The translations under genes and the position numbers were made by a program. Below, piece after piece: positions 52,950-61,740 of a stretch of DNA of 64,000 nucleotides (positions are counted from its first letter, which is position 1; every line of letters starts with the position of its first letter). Below the pieces are notes generated by a model. The model was not told where the DNA came from. It did no database searches and worked only from the letters and a program-made list of their open reading frames with translations. Source of the stretch: Limnoglobus roseus (GTDB lineage: Bacteria; Planctomycetota; Planctomycetia; Gemmatales; Gemmataceae); NCBI RefSeq assembly GCF_008254045.1, contig NZ_CP042425.1, positions 4,216,001 through 4,280,000 of the forward strand. Reading direction: 5' to 3'.

Positions 52950-53840
52950 ATGATCGACGCGATCCAGGTCACCCACGCCCCGGCCCGGCAGGCCGCCGTC
53001 ATCCGCTTCCACATCCCGCAAAAGGAACTCCCGGCGGTCATGCCGCAGGCGGTGAAGGAACTACTCGCCGTCCTCGGCGAACAGGGCCTCCAACCGGCCG
53101 GGCCGTTGTTCAACCGCTACCTCAGCATGGCGGGCGGGAAGTTCGAGTTCGAGACCGGGTTCCCCGTGGACAAGCCGGTCACCCCATCGGGTCGTGTCGT
53201 CCCCGGAGCGCTCCCGGCGGCCAAGGTGGCGCGGGCGGTGTACACCGGCCCCTACGACCAACTCCACCACGTGTGGCACGAGTTCGGGGCGCGGGTGCAG
53301 GCCGGTGGGCATTCGCCGGCACACGGGCTGTGGGAAAGCTACGTCTACGGGCCGGAGTCGAGTCTCGATCCGACGACCTGGCGGACCGAGCTGAACCAGC
53401 CACTGGCTTCTGACAACCCGGCCGCCCTTCGCACCGAACGAGAAATTGCGGCCACCCCGCGGGAGATCTTCGCCGCGTTCGAGCGGCCGGAGAGCCTCGC
53501 CCAGTGGTGGGGTCCGGACGGCTTCACGAACACGTTCGAGCGGTTCGAGTTCAAGCCCGGCGGCAAGTGGGTCTTCGTGATGCACGGCCCGAACGGTACC
53601 GACTACCCGAACGAGAGCGTCTTTCGAGAGACCCGGCCCGACAAGATCGCGATCGAGCTCGTCTCGCAGCCGCACTTCACGCTCACCGTGACGCTGACGG
53701 CACGCGGCGACAAGACGCACCTGGTCTGGGCTCAAGAGTTCGACAGCCGCGAGATCGCCGAGAAGCTGCGGCCGATTTGTGACCCCGCCAACGAGCAGAA
53801 CCTCGACCGGCTGCAGGCGGTACTCGCCGGCAGCCGATGA
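52950..53840 (+). CDS. GyrI-like small-molecule-binding domain fused to SRPBCC/AHSA1 domain
   Basis: A 296-residue soluble fusion. Residues about 1-150 look like a GyrI/AraC-effector-binding fold (GFPVDKPVTPSG, AKVARAVYTGPYDQLHHVW, ELNQPL at its end). Residues about 155-296 are an AHSA1/SRPBCC hydrophobic-pocket fold (EIAATPREIFAAFERPESLAQWW, FKPGGKWVFVMHGPNGTDY). No DNA-binding domain. ATG 52950 with GGAGG upstream. Probably binds a small hydrophobic ligand; function unknown. Confidence 0.85.
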   Translation: MIDAIQVTHAPARQAAVIRFHIPQKELPAVMPQAVKELLAVLGEQGLQPAGPLFNRYLSMAGGKFEFETGFPVDKPVTPSGRVVPGALPAAKVARAVYTGPYDQLHHVWHEFGARVQAGGHSPAHGLWESYVYGPESSLDPTTWRTELNQPLASDNPAALRTEREIAATPREIFAAFERPESLAQWWGPDGFTNTFERFEFKPGGKWVFVMHGPNGTDYPNESVFRETRPDKIAIELVSQPHFTLTVTLTARGDKTHLVWAQEFDSREIAEKLRPICDPANEQNLDRLQAVLAGSR

Positions 53841-53896
53841 TGGGGCGATCGGTTCTCCGGTGCGAAAGTTGCAGCCCAGCACGCACCGGAGGCCAC

Positions 53897-54448
53897 ATGA
53901 AAGCGCACAAGAAGGCCGACTTCCCGACCGACCACATCCGCCGGTTCCTCGAACCCGGCCCCGTCGTGCTGGTCAGCTTCGCGCACGCGGGCGAGCGTGA
54001 CATCATGACGATGGGCTGGCACACAATTCTCGGGTACAACCACATCGGGTGCTACATCTGGGACCAGAACCACAGCCGCAAGCTCACCCGGGCGAGCAAG
54101 GATTGCGTCTTCAACGTGCCGACGTTCGAACTGATCGACGCCGTGATCGGGGTGGGCAACACGCACGGCCCGGAGGCGGACAAGTTCGCGGTGTTCGGGC
54201 TCACCCCGGCGAAGGCGAAGACGGTTGGTGCGCCGCGGATCGCCGAGTGCTTCGCCAGCTTCGAGTGCAGGCTGGTCGACGACAGCCAGGCGGACAAGTA
54301 CAGCCTCTTCACCTTCGAGTGCGTGCGGGCGCATGTCGCGACATCACCCAAGTACCCGAAGACGGTCCACTACCGCGGCGACGGGGTGTTCATGATCGCC
54401 GGCGAGAACAAGAGCTACCGGCGGACGTTCAAGCCCGAGATGCTGTAG
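53897..54448 (+). CDS. Flavin-reductase-like FMN-binding split-barrel protein
   Basis: A 183-residue protein with the flavin_reductase-like layout: GPVVLVSFAHAGERDIMTMGWHTIL at the FMN-site strand pair (motif spans more than cited here), NHSRKLTRASKDCVFNVPT and the GAPRIAECFASFECRLVDD block. Probably an NAD(P)H- or flavin-dependent reductase. ATG 53897 with GGAGG upstream, 56 bp after the GyrI-SRPBCC gene, likely the same operon. Confidence 0.82.
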   Translation: MKAHKKADFPTDHIRRFLEPGPVVLVSFAHAGERDIMTMGWHTILGYNHIGCYIWDQNHSRKLTRASKDCVFNVPTFELIDAVIGVGNTHGPEADKFAVFGLTPAKAKTVGAPRIAECFASFECRLVDDSQADKYSLFTFECVRAHVATSPKYPKTVHYRGDGVFMIAGENKSYRRTFKPEML

Positions 54449-54493
54449 CCCGCCGTTCCGCATGATTTCATCAGCCGTCTTGGAGCAGGACGA

Positions 54494-55243
54494 ATGGCCC
54501 CGTTCACAGATGATCCACTCGTTCTCCCCGTGGTCGGAGTCGTCTTCCTGGCGACGCTCGTCCGATCCGCCTTCGGGTTCGGGGAGGCCCTCGTCGCGGT
54601 GCCCCTACTGGGCCTGATCGTCCCGATCCGGGTGGCGGTTCCGCTGGCCACCCTGCTGTCGATCGCTATTGCCGCGTTAATCCTCGCGCAGGACTGGCGC
54701 CACATCCACGTCCGCAGTGCCTGGTGGCTGACCCTCCCGACCTTCGTCGGCATCCCGATCGGGCTGTTCCTGCTGACGGAAGTCTCACCGGGTCCTGTCA
54801 AGGTGGCGATGGCCGCTGTTATCATCGGGTTTTCGTGCTACTGCCTTTTCGGGAGGCGGAAGCCTCAGTTGAGCGATGACCGGTTCGCGTGGGCGTTCGG
54901 CTTCGGGGCGGGCATCTTGGGCGGGGCTTACGGGATGAACGGTCCGCCGCTGGTAGTGTACGCTGCCCTTCGGGGCTGGTCGCCAGAGCACTTCCGGGCC
55001 ACGCTTCAGGGCTACTTCCTGCCGGCGAGTGCGGCCGGGATGCTGGGGTTCTGGCTCGCGGGGCTGTGGGTGCCGGACGTGACCCGGTACTTCTTGCTGT
55101 CCATTGTTCCCGCAGCGTTCGCGGTGCTGATTGGAAGGGTTGCGAACCGGCGCATGCACCCCGAAGTGTTCGTCCGCTACGTCCACGTCGGCCTGATCGG
55201 GATCGGGCTGGTTCTGCTCGCCCAGTCCGTGTGGGGAGAGTAA
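54494..55243 (+). CDS. TauE/SafE-family permease
   Basis: A 249-residue inner-membrane protein with about eight hydrophobic helices (VVGVVFLATLVRSAFGFGEAL, PLLGLIVPIRVAVPLATLLS, FGAGILGGAYGMNGPPLVVY; motif boundaries approximate). The GxxxGxxYGMNGPP signature is typical of TauE/SafE exporters of sulfite, sulfoacetate or related anions. Substrate unknown. Starts 45 bp after the flavin reductase, same strand. The following 287 bp to the ECF sigma gene hold nothing recognised. Confidence 0.87.
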   Translation: MAPFTDDPLVLPVVGVVFLATLVRSAFGFGEALVAVPLLGLIVPIRVAVPLATLLSIAIAALILAQDWRHIHVRSAWWLTLPTFVGIPIGLFLLTEVSPGPVKVAMAAVIIGFSCYCLFGRRKPQLSDDRFAWAFGFGAGILGGAYGMNGPPLVVYAALRGWSPEHFRATLQGYFLPASAAGMLGFWLAGLWVPDVTRYFLLSIVPAAFAVLIGRVANRRMHPEVFVRYVHVGLIGIGLVLLAQSVWGE

Positions 55244-55530
55244 GGCGATGACGTGACGGTCGTCGCTACGTGGCAATTGACAGTGACCGGGTGACCGGCC
55301 GAGAGTCGGCCCCGCGTTCGCTCGCCGCACTCCGCGACCACCCCTTCGCCCGGTATCGCCGACGTGCGGGATATCTCCGCCGCCAGGGCGAAACGCTGCT
55401 GGGTCTACGCCCGTGTGGGCCGTACGCGGCACTGTGGGCTGGTTCCGATAGATTTGATAATGATTGAGAGGTCCGGATCGCTTCCTCGCATGATGGACTG
55501 AAGCCGACCTCCGCCGCCACGGGAAGTCAA

Positions 55531-56112
55531 GTGACCACAGACCTCACGCACATTCTGAATGCCATCGACGCCGGGGATGCCCGAACTGCTGCCGAACTGC
55601 TGCCCGTCGTGTACGAGGAACTGCGAAAACTTGCAGCCGCTTATTTGGCCAACGAGTCTGCCGGTCAAACTCTCCAACCCACGGCCCTCGTCCACGAGGC
55701 GTACCTGCGACTCGTCGGCGGGGCGAATCCCGAAACGTGGAATCACCGCGGGCACTTCTTCGCTGCGGCGTCGGTCGCCATCCGGCGAATCCTTGTCGAT
55801 AACGCCCGGCGGAAGCACCGACAGAAACGCGGCGGCGAGTTCAACCGACTGGGCCTGGATGACGTTTCCCCCGCCCTGCCCGAACCGGCGGAAGACCTAC
55901 TCGCCTTGGACGAGGCCCTTTCCAAGTTGGCCAGCGTTCATCCCCGGGAGGCCGAATTGGTCCAGCTCTTGTACTTCGGCGGGCTGACGCTACCCGAGGC
56001 GGCCGGTAGCCTTGGGATCTCCCCGCGGACGGCCGGGCGGCTCTGGAGCTTTTCCCGGGCTTGGTTGCGGCGGGAAATCGAGCCAACCGGCGACCCCGGC
56101 GAAAATCTTTGA
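55531..56112 (+). CDS. ECF-family RNA polymerase sigma factor
   Basis: A 193-residue sigma factor of the planctomycete/acidobacterial ECF type (TIGR02999-like): region 2 (LLPVVYEELRKLAAAYLANE, LQPTALVHEAYLRLV, FFAAASVAIRRILVDNARRK) and region 4 (LASVHPREAELVQLLYFGGL, TLPEAAGSLGISPRTAGRLW). GTG start 55531 with GGGAAG upstream. It is followed after 94 bp by a membrane Ser/Thr kinase, the usual partner that controls ECF factors of this class. No anti-sigma factor gene is present. Confidence 0.92.
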   Translation: MTTDLTHILNAIDAGDARTAAELLPVVYEELRKLAAAYLANESAGQTLQPTALVHEAYLRLVGGANPETWNHRGHFFAAASVAIRRILVDNARRKHRQKRGGEFNRLGLDDVSPALPEPAEDLLALDEALSKLASVHPREAELVQLLYFGGLTLPEAAGSLGISPRTAGRLWSFSRAWLRREIEPTGDPGENL

Positions 56113-56206
56113 GGACCTGTGGCCAGGTTCTGCCGCCGACGACGCACTTCTTATTGTTGAACGAACGGCCGGGCTCCGAACGCTTCTCCTGGGGAGCGAA
56201 AACGCC

Positions 56207-59176
56207 ATGAACGAACGCACCGTTTTCCTCGCGGCTCTGGAGATCACCGACCCGGCCGAGCGTTCCGCGTACTTGGATCAAGCCTGCGCTGACGACGCGA
56301 ATCTTCGCCGGCAAGTGGATGCCTTACTCGCGGCGGATGCGCGTTCGGGGGAGTTCCTCGACGTTCCGGCCCTCCGGCAGTTGACGGACAACCCGGACGT
56401 TACCCGAACCGCTGAAATGAAAAGCGACAGCAAGATTGATCTCGGCTACCTCACCCCGTCCGCCAAGCCCGGCTCCCTGGGTACGCTGGCCCATTACGAA
56501 GTGATGCAAGTTCTCGGCCAGGGCGGCTTCGGCACGGTGTTGAGAGCCTTCGACGAGAAGCTCCACCGCATGGTGGCCATTAAGGTTCTTGGCCGACAAT
56601 TCGCTGCGACCTCGCCGCCGCGGAAGCGGTTCCTCCGCGAAGCCCGAGCGGTGGCCGCGATCAAGAACGAGAACGTCGTGCAGGTTTACAGCGTCGAGGA
56701 GCAGCCGCTGCCGTACATCGTCATGGAGTTCGTGGACGGTACCACCCTCCAGGACAAGATGGACGATGTCGGCCCGATCGAGATCCCCGAGGTCCTGGAC
56801 ATCGGCCGGCAGATCGCCGCCGGGTTGGCCGCCGCCCACGCGCTCGGCCTAATTCACCGCGACATCAAGCCCGCCAACATCCTGCTGGAAAAGGGCGTGG
56901 TTCAGAAGGTCAAGATCACCGACTTCGGCCTGGCCCGCACCGCGGACGACGCCAGTCTGACCCAGAGCGGAACGATCACCGGCACGCCGTTGTACATGTC
57001 CCCGGAGCAAGCAAAAGGCACGAAGATCGATTCGCGGGCCGACCTGTTCAGCCTCGGCAGTGTGCTCTACGCCCTGGCCTGTGGGCATCCGCCGTTCCGT
57101 GCACCCACCACCATGGCCGTGCTTCGCCGCGTGGCCGAGGACACCCCGCGGCCGCTTCAGGAGATCATCCCGGAAACGCCCGACTGGTTCGTAGCGATCG
57201 TCGACAAACTGCTAAGCAAGGATCCCGCCGACCGCTTCCAGACTGCCCAAGACGTCGCCGACATACTCGCCGAACGCGAGTCGCAGGTGAAGCGACAGGG
57301 TACGGTGCGAGACGTCGCCAGGGTCACTGACGCGAAGTCGCGGGGCCGCAAAATTTCATCCGGCAAAATGGTCGCGTACTTGGGCGCCGCCGCCGCCTGT
57401 CTACTCGTAGGACTCGTTGCAATCCTAGCCGGCCGATTTCCCCGAAACCTAGAGCGGATACCGAATGACAATTCGGTTGCCGCCGTCCAACCGACGAGGC
57501 CGACGGTGCAATCGGCCGAGTCATTACCTGCAACATTCAAGAACAGCATCGGCATGGAGTTCGTGAGGGTGCCGAAGGGGGCGGGCTGGCTCGGCGGCGG
57601 CGGCCGCCAACCGGGTGAAACGAAAGTGGTGATCGAGCAGGACTTCTACCTCGGCAAGTACGAGGTGACGCAGGAGGAGTGGGAGGCCGTCACGGGGCTT
57701 AACCCGAGCAACTTCGTCCGCAACGGCGCGGGCGACGACAGGTTGAAGGGCATCGCGGACGCGGACCTGAAGCGCTTCCCAGTGGATTACGTGTCGTGGG
57801 ACGATTGCCAAGTCTTCATCGCGCGGCTGAACAAGAATGAGAGGGAGACGGGTTGGGTCTATCGCCTGCCGAAGGGGGAGGAGTGGGAGTACGCCTGCCG
57901 TGGCGGGCCGGTGGACAAGTTCGAGAGCGCGTTCGACTTCTACTTCGCCAAGTCGACGAACACGCTGTTGCCGGAGCAGGCGAACTTTAGACACGACAAG
58001 GGTTTGGAACGGACGTGCAGAGTGGGTTCTTACGAGCCGAACGCGCTGGGCTTGCACGACATGCACGGGAACGTTTGGGAGTGGTGCGAGGACACGCGCG
58101 TCGGGGCCGACGGAGCCTCGCATCGACTGACCCGGGGCGGCGGCTGGCACTATTTCTCCGTTACATGCCGGGCGGCGTACCGGGACACCTATCCGCCGTC
58201 GGGCCGGGATTGGGGCACCGGCCTGCGCTTGGCCCGTGTTCCCGTCGGCCCGGCCGGTGCGGGAACCGCGACGACCGGCCCCGACCGTAAGGCGGCGGAG
58301 TACGTGCTGTCGATCGGGGGGGAAGTCCGCTTGCACGGCGTGGCTCTAGAAATCCAAGCACTGGCCGACTTACCGCCCGGACCGTTCGAGCTGGCGGCGG
58401 TGATGCTACGCGGGAACAAACAAGTCACGGACGCGGGACTGGCCGTGTGCTCGGAATGCAAGAATTTGACGCACCTGGACCTGGTGGAGACGAAGATCAC
58501 CGACGGCGGCCTGGCGCACTTCGCCGGCAACAAGAATCTTGTGGTTCTCAACCTGGCGCACACGGCGGTGAGTGACGAAGGATTGGCTCACTTCCAGGGC
58601 AACACGAACCTCACCGAACTCTGGTTGGGCGTCATGCCGAAGGTGACGGACCGGGGGATGGCCTATTTCAAGGACTGCAAGAAACTAACAAAGCTGTGGC
58701 TAGGGGGAAATTCCTTAACGGACAAAGGGGTGGCTCACTTCAAGGGCTGCAAGAACTTGCTGGACCTCTCGGTGATGAACACCTCCGTCACCGACCAGGG
58801 CTTGCTCAACTTCCAGGATTGCAAGAACCTGAAAGTCCTCTGGTTGGGGGGCGTCAAGTTGACGGGTACCGGGCTGGCATCCTTCAAAGATTGCCACGAC
58901 CTCACGGACGTGTTCCTGGACAATACAAACTTCAGTAATTCGTGGCTGACCCACCTGGTGAACAGCAAGAACCTGAGCACGCTTTCGCTGACGAAGACGA
59001 CCGCGAGCGACAACGGGCTACCCCTCCTTAAAGAATTCAAGCACCTCAAACTTTTGTATCTGAAAGAAACGGAAATCACGGCGGCCGGAATCGACGGCCT
59101 GAAAAAGGCTCTGCCGGAGTGCAGGATTGAATGGAACAATGGCGTGATCGAGCCGGCCGCCACAAAAGTCCCTTGA
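56207..59176 (+). CDS. Membrane Ser/Thr kinase with FGE-like and leucine-rich-repeat sensor
   Basis: A 989-residue protein. N-terminal segment of about 90 residues typical of ECF-linked kinases (DPAERSAYLDQACADDANLR). Kinase domain about 100-355: GQGGFGTV, VAIKVLG, HRDIKPANIL, DFGLA and MSPEQAKG, all catalytic residues present. One TM segment (about 387-408, VAYLGAAAACLLVGLVAIL). Outside: a formylglycine-generating-enzyme-like fold (about 445-690, GNVWEWCEDT, TRGGGWHY), then about ten 24-residue LRR units (about 740-975, DAGLA-NLTHLDLVETKITDGGLAHF style). It probably senses an external cue and phosphorylates the ECF sigma factor encoded just upstream. Confidence 0.93.
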   Translation: MNERTVFLAALEITDPAERSAYLDQACADDANLRRQVDALLAADARSGEFLDVPALRQLTDNPDVTRTAEMKSDSKIDLGYLTPSAKPGSLGTLAHYEVMQVLGQGGFGTVLRAFDEKLHRMVAIKVLGRQFAATSPPRKRFLREARAVAAIKNENVVQVYSVEEQPLPYIVMEFVDGTTLQDKMDDVGPIEIPEVLDIGRQIAAGLAAAHALGLIHRDIKPANILLEKGVVQKVKITDFGLARTADDASLTQSGTITGTPLYMSPEQAKGTKIDSRADLFSLGSVLYALACGHPPFRAPTTMAVLRRVAEDTPRPLQEIIPETPDWFVAIVDKLLSKDPADRFQTAQDVADILAERESQVKRQGTVRDVARVTDAKSRGRKISSGKMVAYLGAAAACLLVGLVAILAGRFPRNLERIPNDNSVAAVQPTRPTVQSAESLPATFKNSIGMEFVRVPKGAGWLGGGGRQPGETKVVIEQDFYLGKYEVTQEEWEAVTGLNPSNFVRNGAGDDRLKGIADADLKRFPVDYVSWDDCQVFIARLNKNERETGWVYRLPKGEEWEYACRGGPVDKFESAFDFYFAKSTNTLLPEQANFRHDKGLERTCRVGSYEPNALGLHDMHGNVWEWCEDTRVGADGASHRLTRGGGWHYFSVTCRAAYRDTYPPSGRDWGTGLRLARVPVGPAGAGTATTGPDRKAAEYVLSIGGEVRLHGVALEIQALADLPPGPFELAAVMLRGNKQVTDAGLAVCSECKNLTHLDLVETKITDGGLAHFAGNKNLVVLNLAHTAVSDEGLAHFQGNTNLTELWLGVMPKVTDRGMAYFKDCKKLTKLWLGGNSLTDKGVAHFKGCKNLLDLSVMNTSVTDQGLLNFQDCKNLKVLWLGGVKLTGTGLASFKDCHDLTDVFLDNTNFSNSWLTHLVNSKNLSTLSLTKTTASDNGLPLLKEFKHLKLLYLKETEITAAGIDGLKKALPECRIEWNNGVIEPAATKVP

Positions 59177-59295
59177 CTGCCGAGCCATTGGACAGATTTC
59201 ACGCCCTTGAATCAAAGAACTATGCCTGTCCGGGGTGCTTACCCATTCATGCCGTGACCCGGTAACACTTACGATCGCCATAGGAGGCGTTCACA

Positions 59296-61086
59296 ATGCC
59301 ACGAGAGACCGATGCCGCTGATTCTTTAGCAAATGAGGGCAGCCCCGAGGCCGACCGGCACCTGGCCGAGAATTTCGGCATGACTCTCAAGCAGCTCCGC
59401 GAGTTCGACCCACAGACGTTGGACGTGACACGCGCCTGCAAGTTTCTCGGCCTTCCCTTGAAACGGTTCGACCTTTTGGGCTCCCAATCCGGCGCCCGCG
59501 GCCGCTGGGTCGATTCCATCGCTCGCGAAAAAAGAAACCTGATTGAGACGTTCCCGGAAGCCAGCCAAGACGTGAAGGAGATGCTCGAGGCGATCCGGAA
59601 ATTTGCCTTGAGGAAGTGTCTGAATCCCGACAGCCCGGCACTGATGGACGGGAGGCGACCTCAGGACGAAGATTTCGGCGGCGGTGGATTCCTCGGACGA
59701 AACCGATTCTTCCTCTGGGGGGGGACTCTTGTGCTGTTCGCATTCGCCTGTGGACTTGTCGCAGTATTTATGCCAAAAGACGGTCCTTCAAAACAGCGGA
59801 CTACTGTTGTCGATACAGCTCCTCCAAGCTCGGGGAAAGGAGCCTCCACAGTTCGTACAAATCAGCCCATCCCTCCGTCGGAACCCGTGGCGAACAAGCC
59901 AACCGCAGTGCCCAATCTACAGGTTAACAAGCCCGATCCTGACCCACGACCCACGACCGATCCGGCCCCTCGGACAGTCACTTCCTTCAACGGCTATTGG
60001 ACAGGGCAGCATAGCAATTCGGACGGCTGGAAGGGCTACGGCAAGCTCACGCTGACGGAGGACGGGGACGGGGCCATCAGCGGGACTTGGTTCGCCACCA
60101 AGGTGTCGGGAAGGCGGGAGGGCAAGAAGACGAGCGTGCTGAGAGGGAAGGATGATGGGCAGTCCATGCAGCTCAATTGCACAATTGAGGGTGGAGTAAT
60201 GAAAATAGAGTATTCTGTGACGAAAGGAAGCGGGGAAACCGCATACACCGGCAAGTCCAATTTGCGACGAGTCAATGTGATCGTCCGGGCGAAAAATAAA
60301 CTATTGGACGATGCCGTGGTGACGGTTGAACTGGATGGCAAAAGAGTCACCGAGTGGCCAAACAACTTGCTCGAAGTCGGCGTCCCTGCGAGGCCAGGGC
60401 AGCACCAAGTGGTCATCCGATCCGCTTACAAAGGTGTGTTTTATTCCCAGACGTTCGATGCGGTTACGGTGAGTTCCGATGAGGCTATCGTCCTCGATAC
60501 TAATAAACTCAAGGTGGACCAACCACAACGGGTGGCCTGGACGCACTCCGCGGGGTCGTTCACCTACCAGGGGAATGGGAAATGGTTGGAGGCGCCTCAA
60601 AACGGTGGGAAGTATAACTTCGTGGAGGTCGTCCGGGTGACCGACTACGTCGAGCTCCACGACGCCAGCCGAAACTGCTCGGTTCGCTTGTTGGCGGGAT
60701 CGATGCATCTCAAGGGGCTCAAGGGGTATCCCGAGTTCAAGGAATATTACGTCGGCCGGTGGGAGAAAGAAGCTACCCCGGCTCCGCCACGCCCCGAGGA
60801 CCTCATCGGAATGTGGAACTCCGACTTCGGCAAGGTCAGTCTCGAAATCACCAAGTCCGGGGTCATCTCTGGATACTGGGTTCAAGATCTCAACAAGAAA
60901 GGGGTCATCACCGGCGGCGCCTTCACACCCGGCACCCGCACCCTGACCTTCTTGATCGCGCAGCCTTGGAACAACGAGAAAGGCTCGGCAACCTTTACCC
61001 TCTCTGCCGACAGCACCAAACTCGATGGCACTTGGAAGCACTCGTCCGGCAACGGTAAGTGGCAAATGACTCGCGTTGCAAGGTAA
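59296..61086 (+). CDS. Membrane-anchored hypothetical protein downstream of the ECF kinase
   Basis: A 596-residue protein. About 140 cytoplasmic residues (NFGMTLKQLREFDPQTLDVT) are followed by one TM helix (about 140-160, FFLWGGTLVLFAFACGLVAV) and a Pro-rich linker. The outside holds two lipocalin-like beta modules (GYWTGQHSNSDGWKGYGKLT, GMWNSDFGKVSLEITKSGVI) around a PEGA-like segment (VPARPGQHQVVIRSAYKGVF). No enzymatic motif recognised. GGAGG upstream of ATG 59296, same strand as the kinase, 119 bp after it. Possibly part of the same envelope-sensing unit. Confidence 0.7.
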   Translation: MPRETDAADSLANEGSPEADRHLAENFGMTLKQLREFDPQTLDVTRACKFLGLPLKRFDLLGSQSGARGRWVDSIAREKRNLIETFPEASQDVKEMLEAIRKFALRKCLNPDSPALMDGRRPQDEDFGGGGFLGRNRFFLWGGTLVLFAFACGLVAVFMPKDGPSKQRTTVVDTAPPSSGKGASTVRTNQPIPPSEPVANKPTAVPNLQVNKPDPDPRPTTDPAPRTVTSFNGYWTGQHSNSDGWKGYGKLTLTEDGDGAISGTWFATKVSGRREGKKTSVLRGKDDGQSMQLNCTIEGGVMKIEYSVTKGSGETAYTGKSNLRRVNVIVRAKNKLLDDAVVTVELDGKRVTEWPNNLLEVGVPARPGQHQVVIRSAYKGVFYSQTFDAVTVSSDEAIVLDTNKLKVDQPQRVAWTHSAGSFTYQGNGKWLEAPQNGGKYNFVEVVRVTDYVELHDASRNCSVRLLAGSMHLKGLKGYPEFKEYYVGRWEKEATPAPPRPEDLIGMWNSDFGKVSLEITKSGVISGYWVQDLNKKGVITGGAFTPGTRTLTFLIAQPWNNEKGSATFTLSADSTKLDGTWKHSSGNGKWQMTRVAR

Positions 61087-61130
61087 CCGACCGGCGAGGG
61101 GTCTGCTCGGAAAGGTCCGGACTTGAGCAT

Positions 61131-61428
61131 TCGTCGGCGGTAGGCTTCTTCATCCCTGGGAGCGGGTTGCTTGGCAGGAACTTCCGCTCGGCCGCCCAAC
61201 TCATGACCCACACGGCCGCCTTGCGGGCGTTGGACACCGTGGTGTCGCCCCACTCCTCGGCCTCGACCTCGGGGTGATCCAGCGGTCCAGGTGGCACGGC
61301 TTCAATTCGAGCGCCCCGACCAAGCCGCACGCCTCGGCGAAGAGCTGGCAGTAACACCTGTTCCGTCGGTGGGTGTCGGGGGTAAAGTCAGCCCAGCTGT
61401 GGTGCAGGAAGGCCTCGATGACGTCCAT
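61131..61428 (-). pseudogene. N-terminal fragment of a tyrosine integrase
   Basis: On the minus strand, MDVIEAFLHHSWADFTPDTH leads to LVGALELKPCHLDRWI. After a one-base frame change near 61270 it reads VEAEEWGDTTVSNARKAAVW, then WAAERKFLPSNPLPGMKKPT. This is the SAM-like core-binding domain of a Gemmata-type integrase. The catalytic half is missing. The flanking 61087-61130 and 61429-61740 show no gene. Confidence 0.6.
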
Positions 61429-61740
61429 TACAGCGAGAGCACCGTTCCGCCGGACAGGATCGGCTCCGGAACGAAGGGCTTGTCCGTTTTGGAAGGCTGC
61501 GCTGGCGCAGCGGTACACAAGACAGCAAGCAAGAGAAGCAGACTGGAGAGGCGCGTCATGGTTCGTCCTTTCAATGGCCGACCGAGGGGGAGGTACGCTG
61601 AGAGCTTGTGATCGGAAGGAAGTTATACAGTCATCAGCACGGCCTTCCCACGCCGGGCGTGTACTCGTAAACAGCCAGCGCGTCCGCGAGTGTGTATGTG
61701 CCGTCAACGTTTGGGCGAAGTACCCCGACGTCGATCACCC

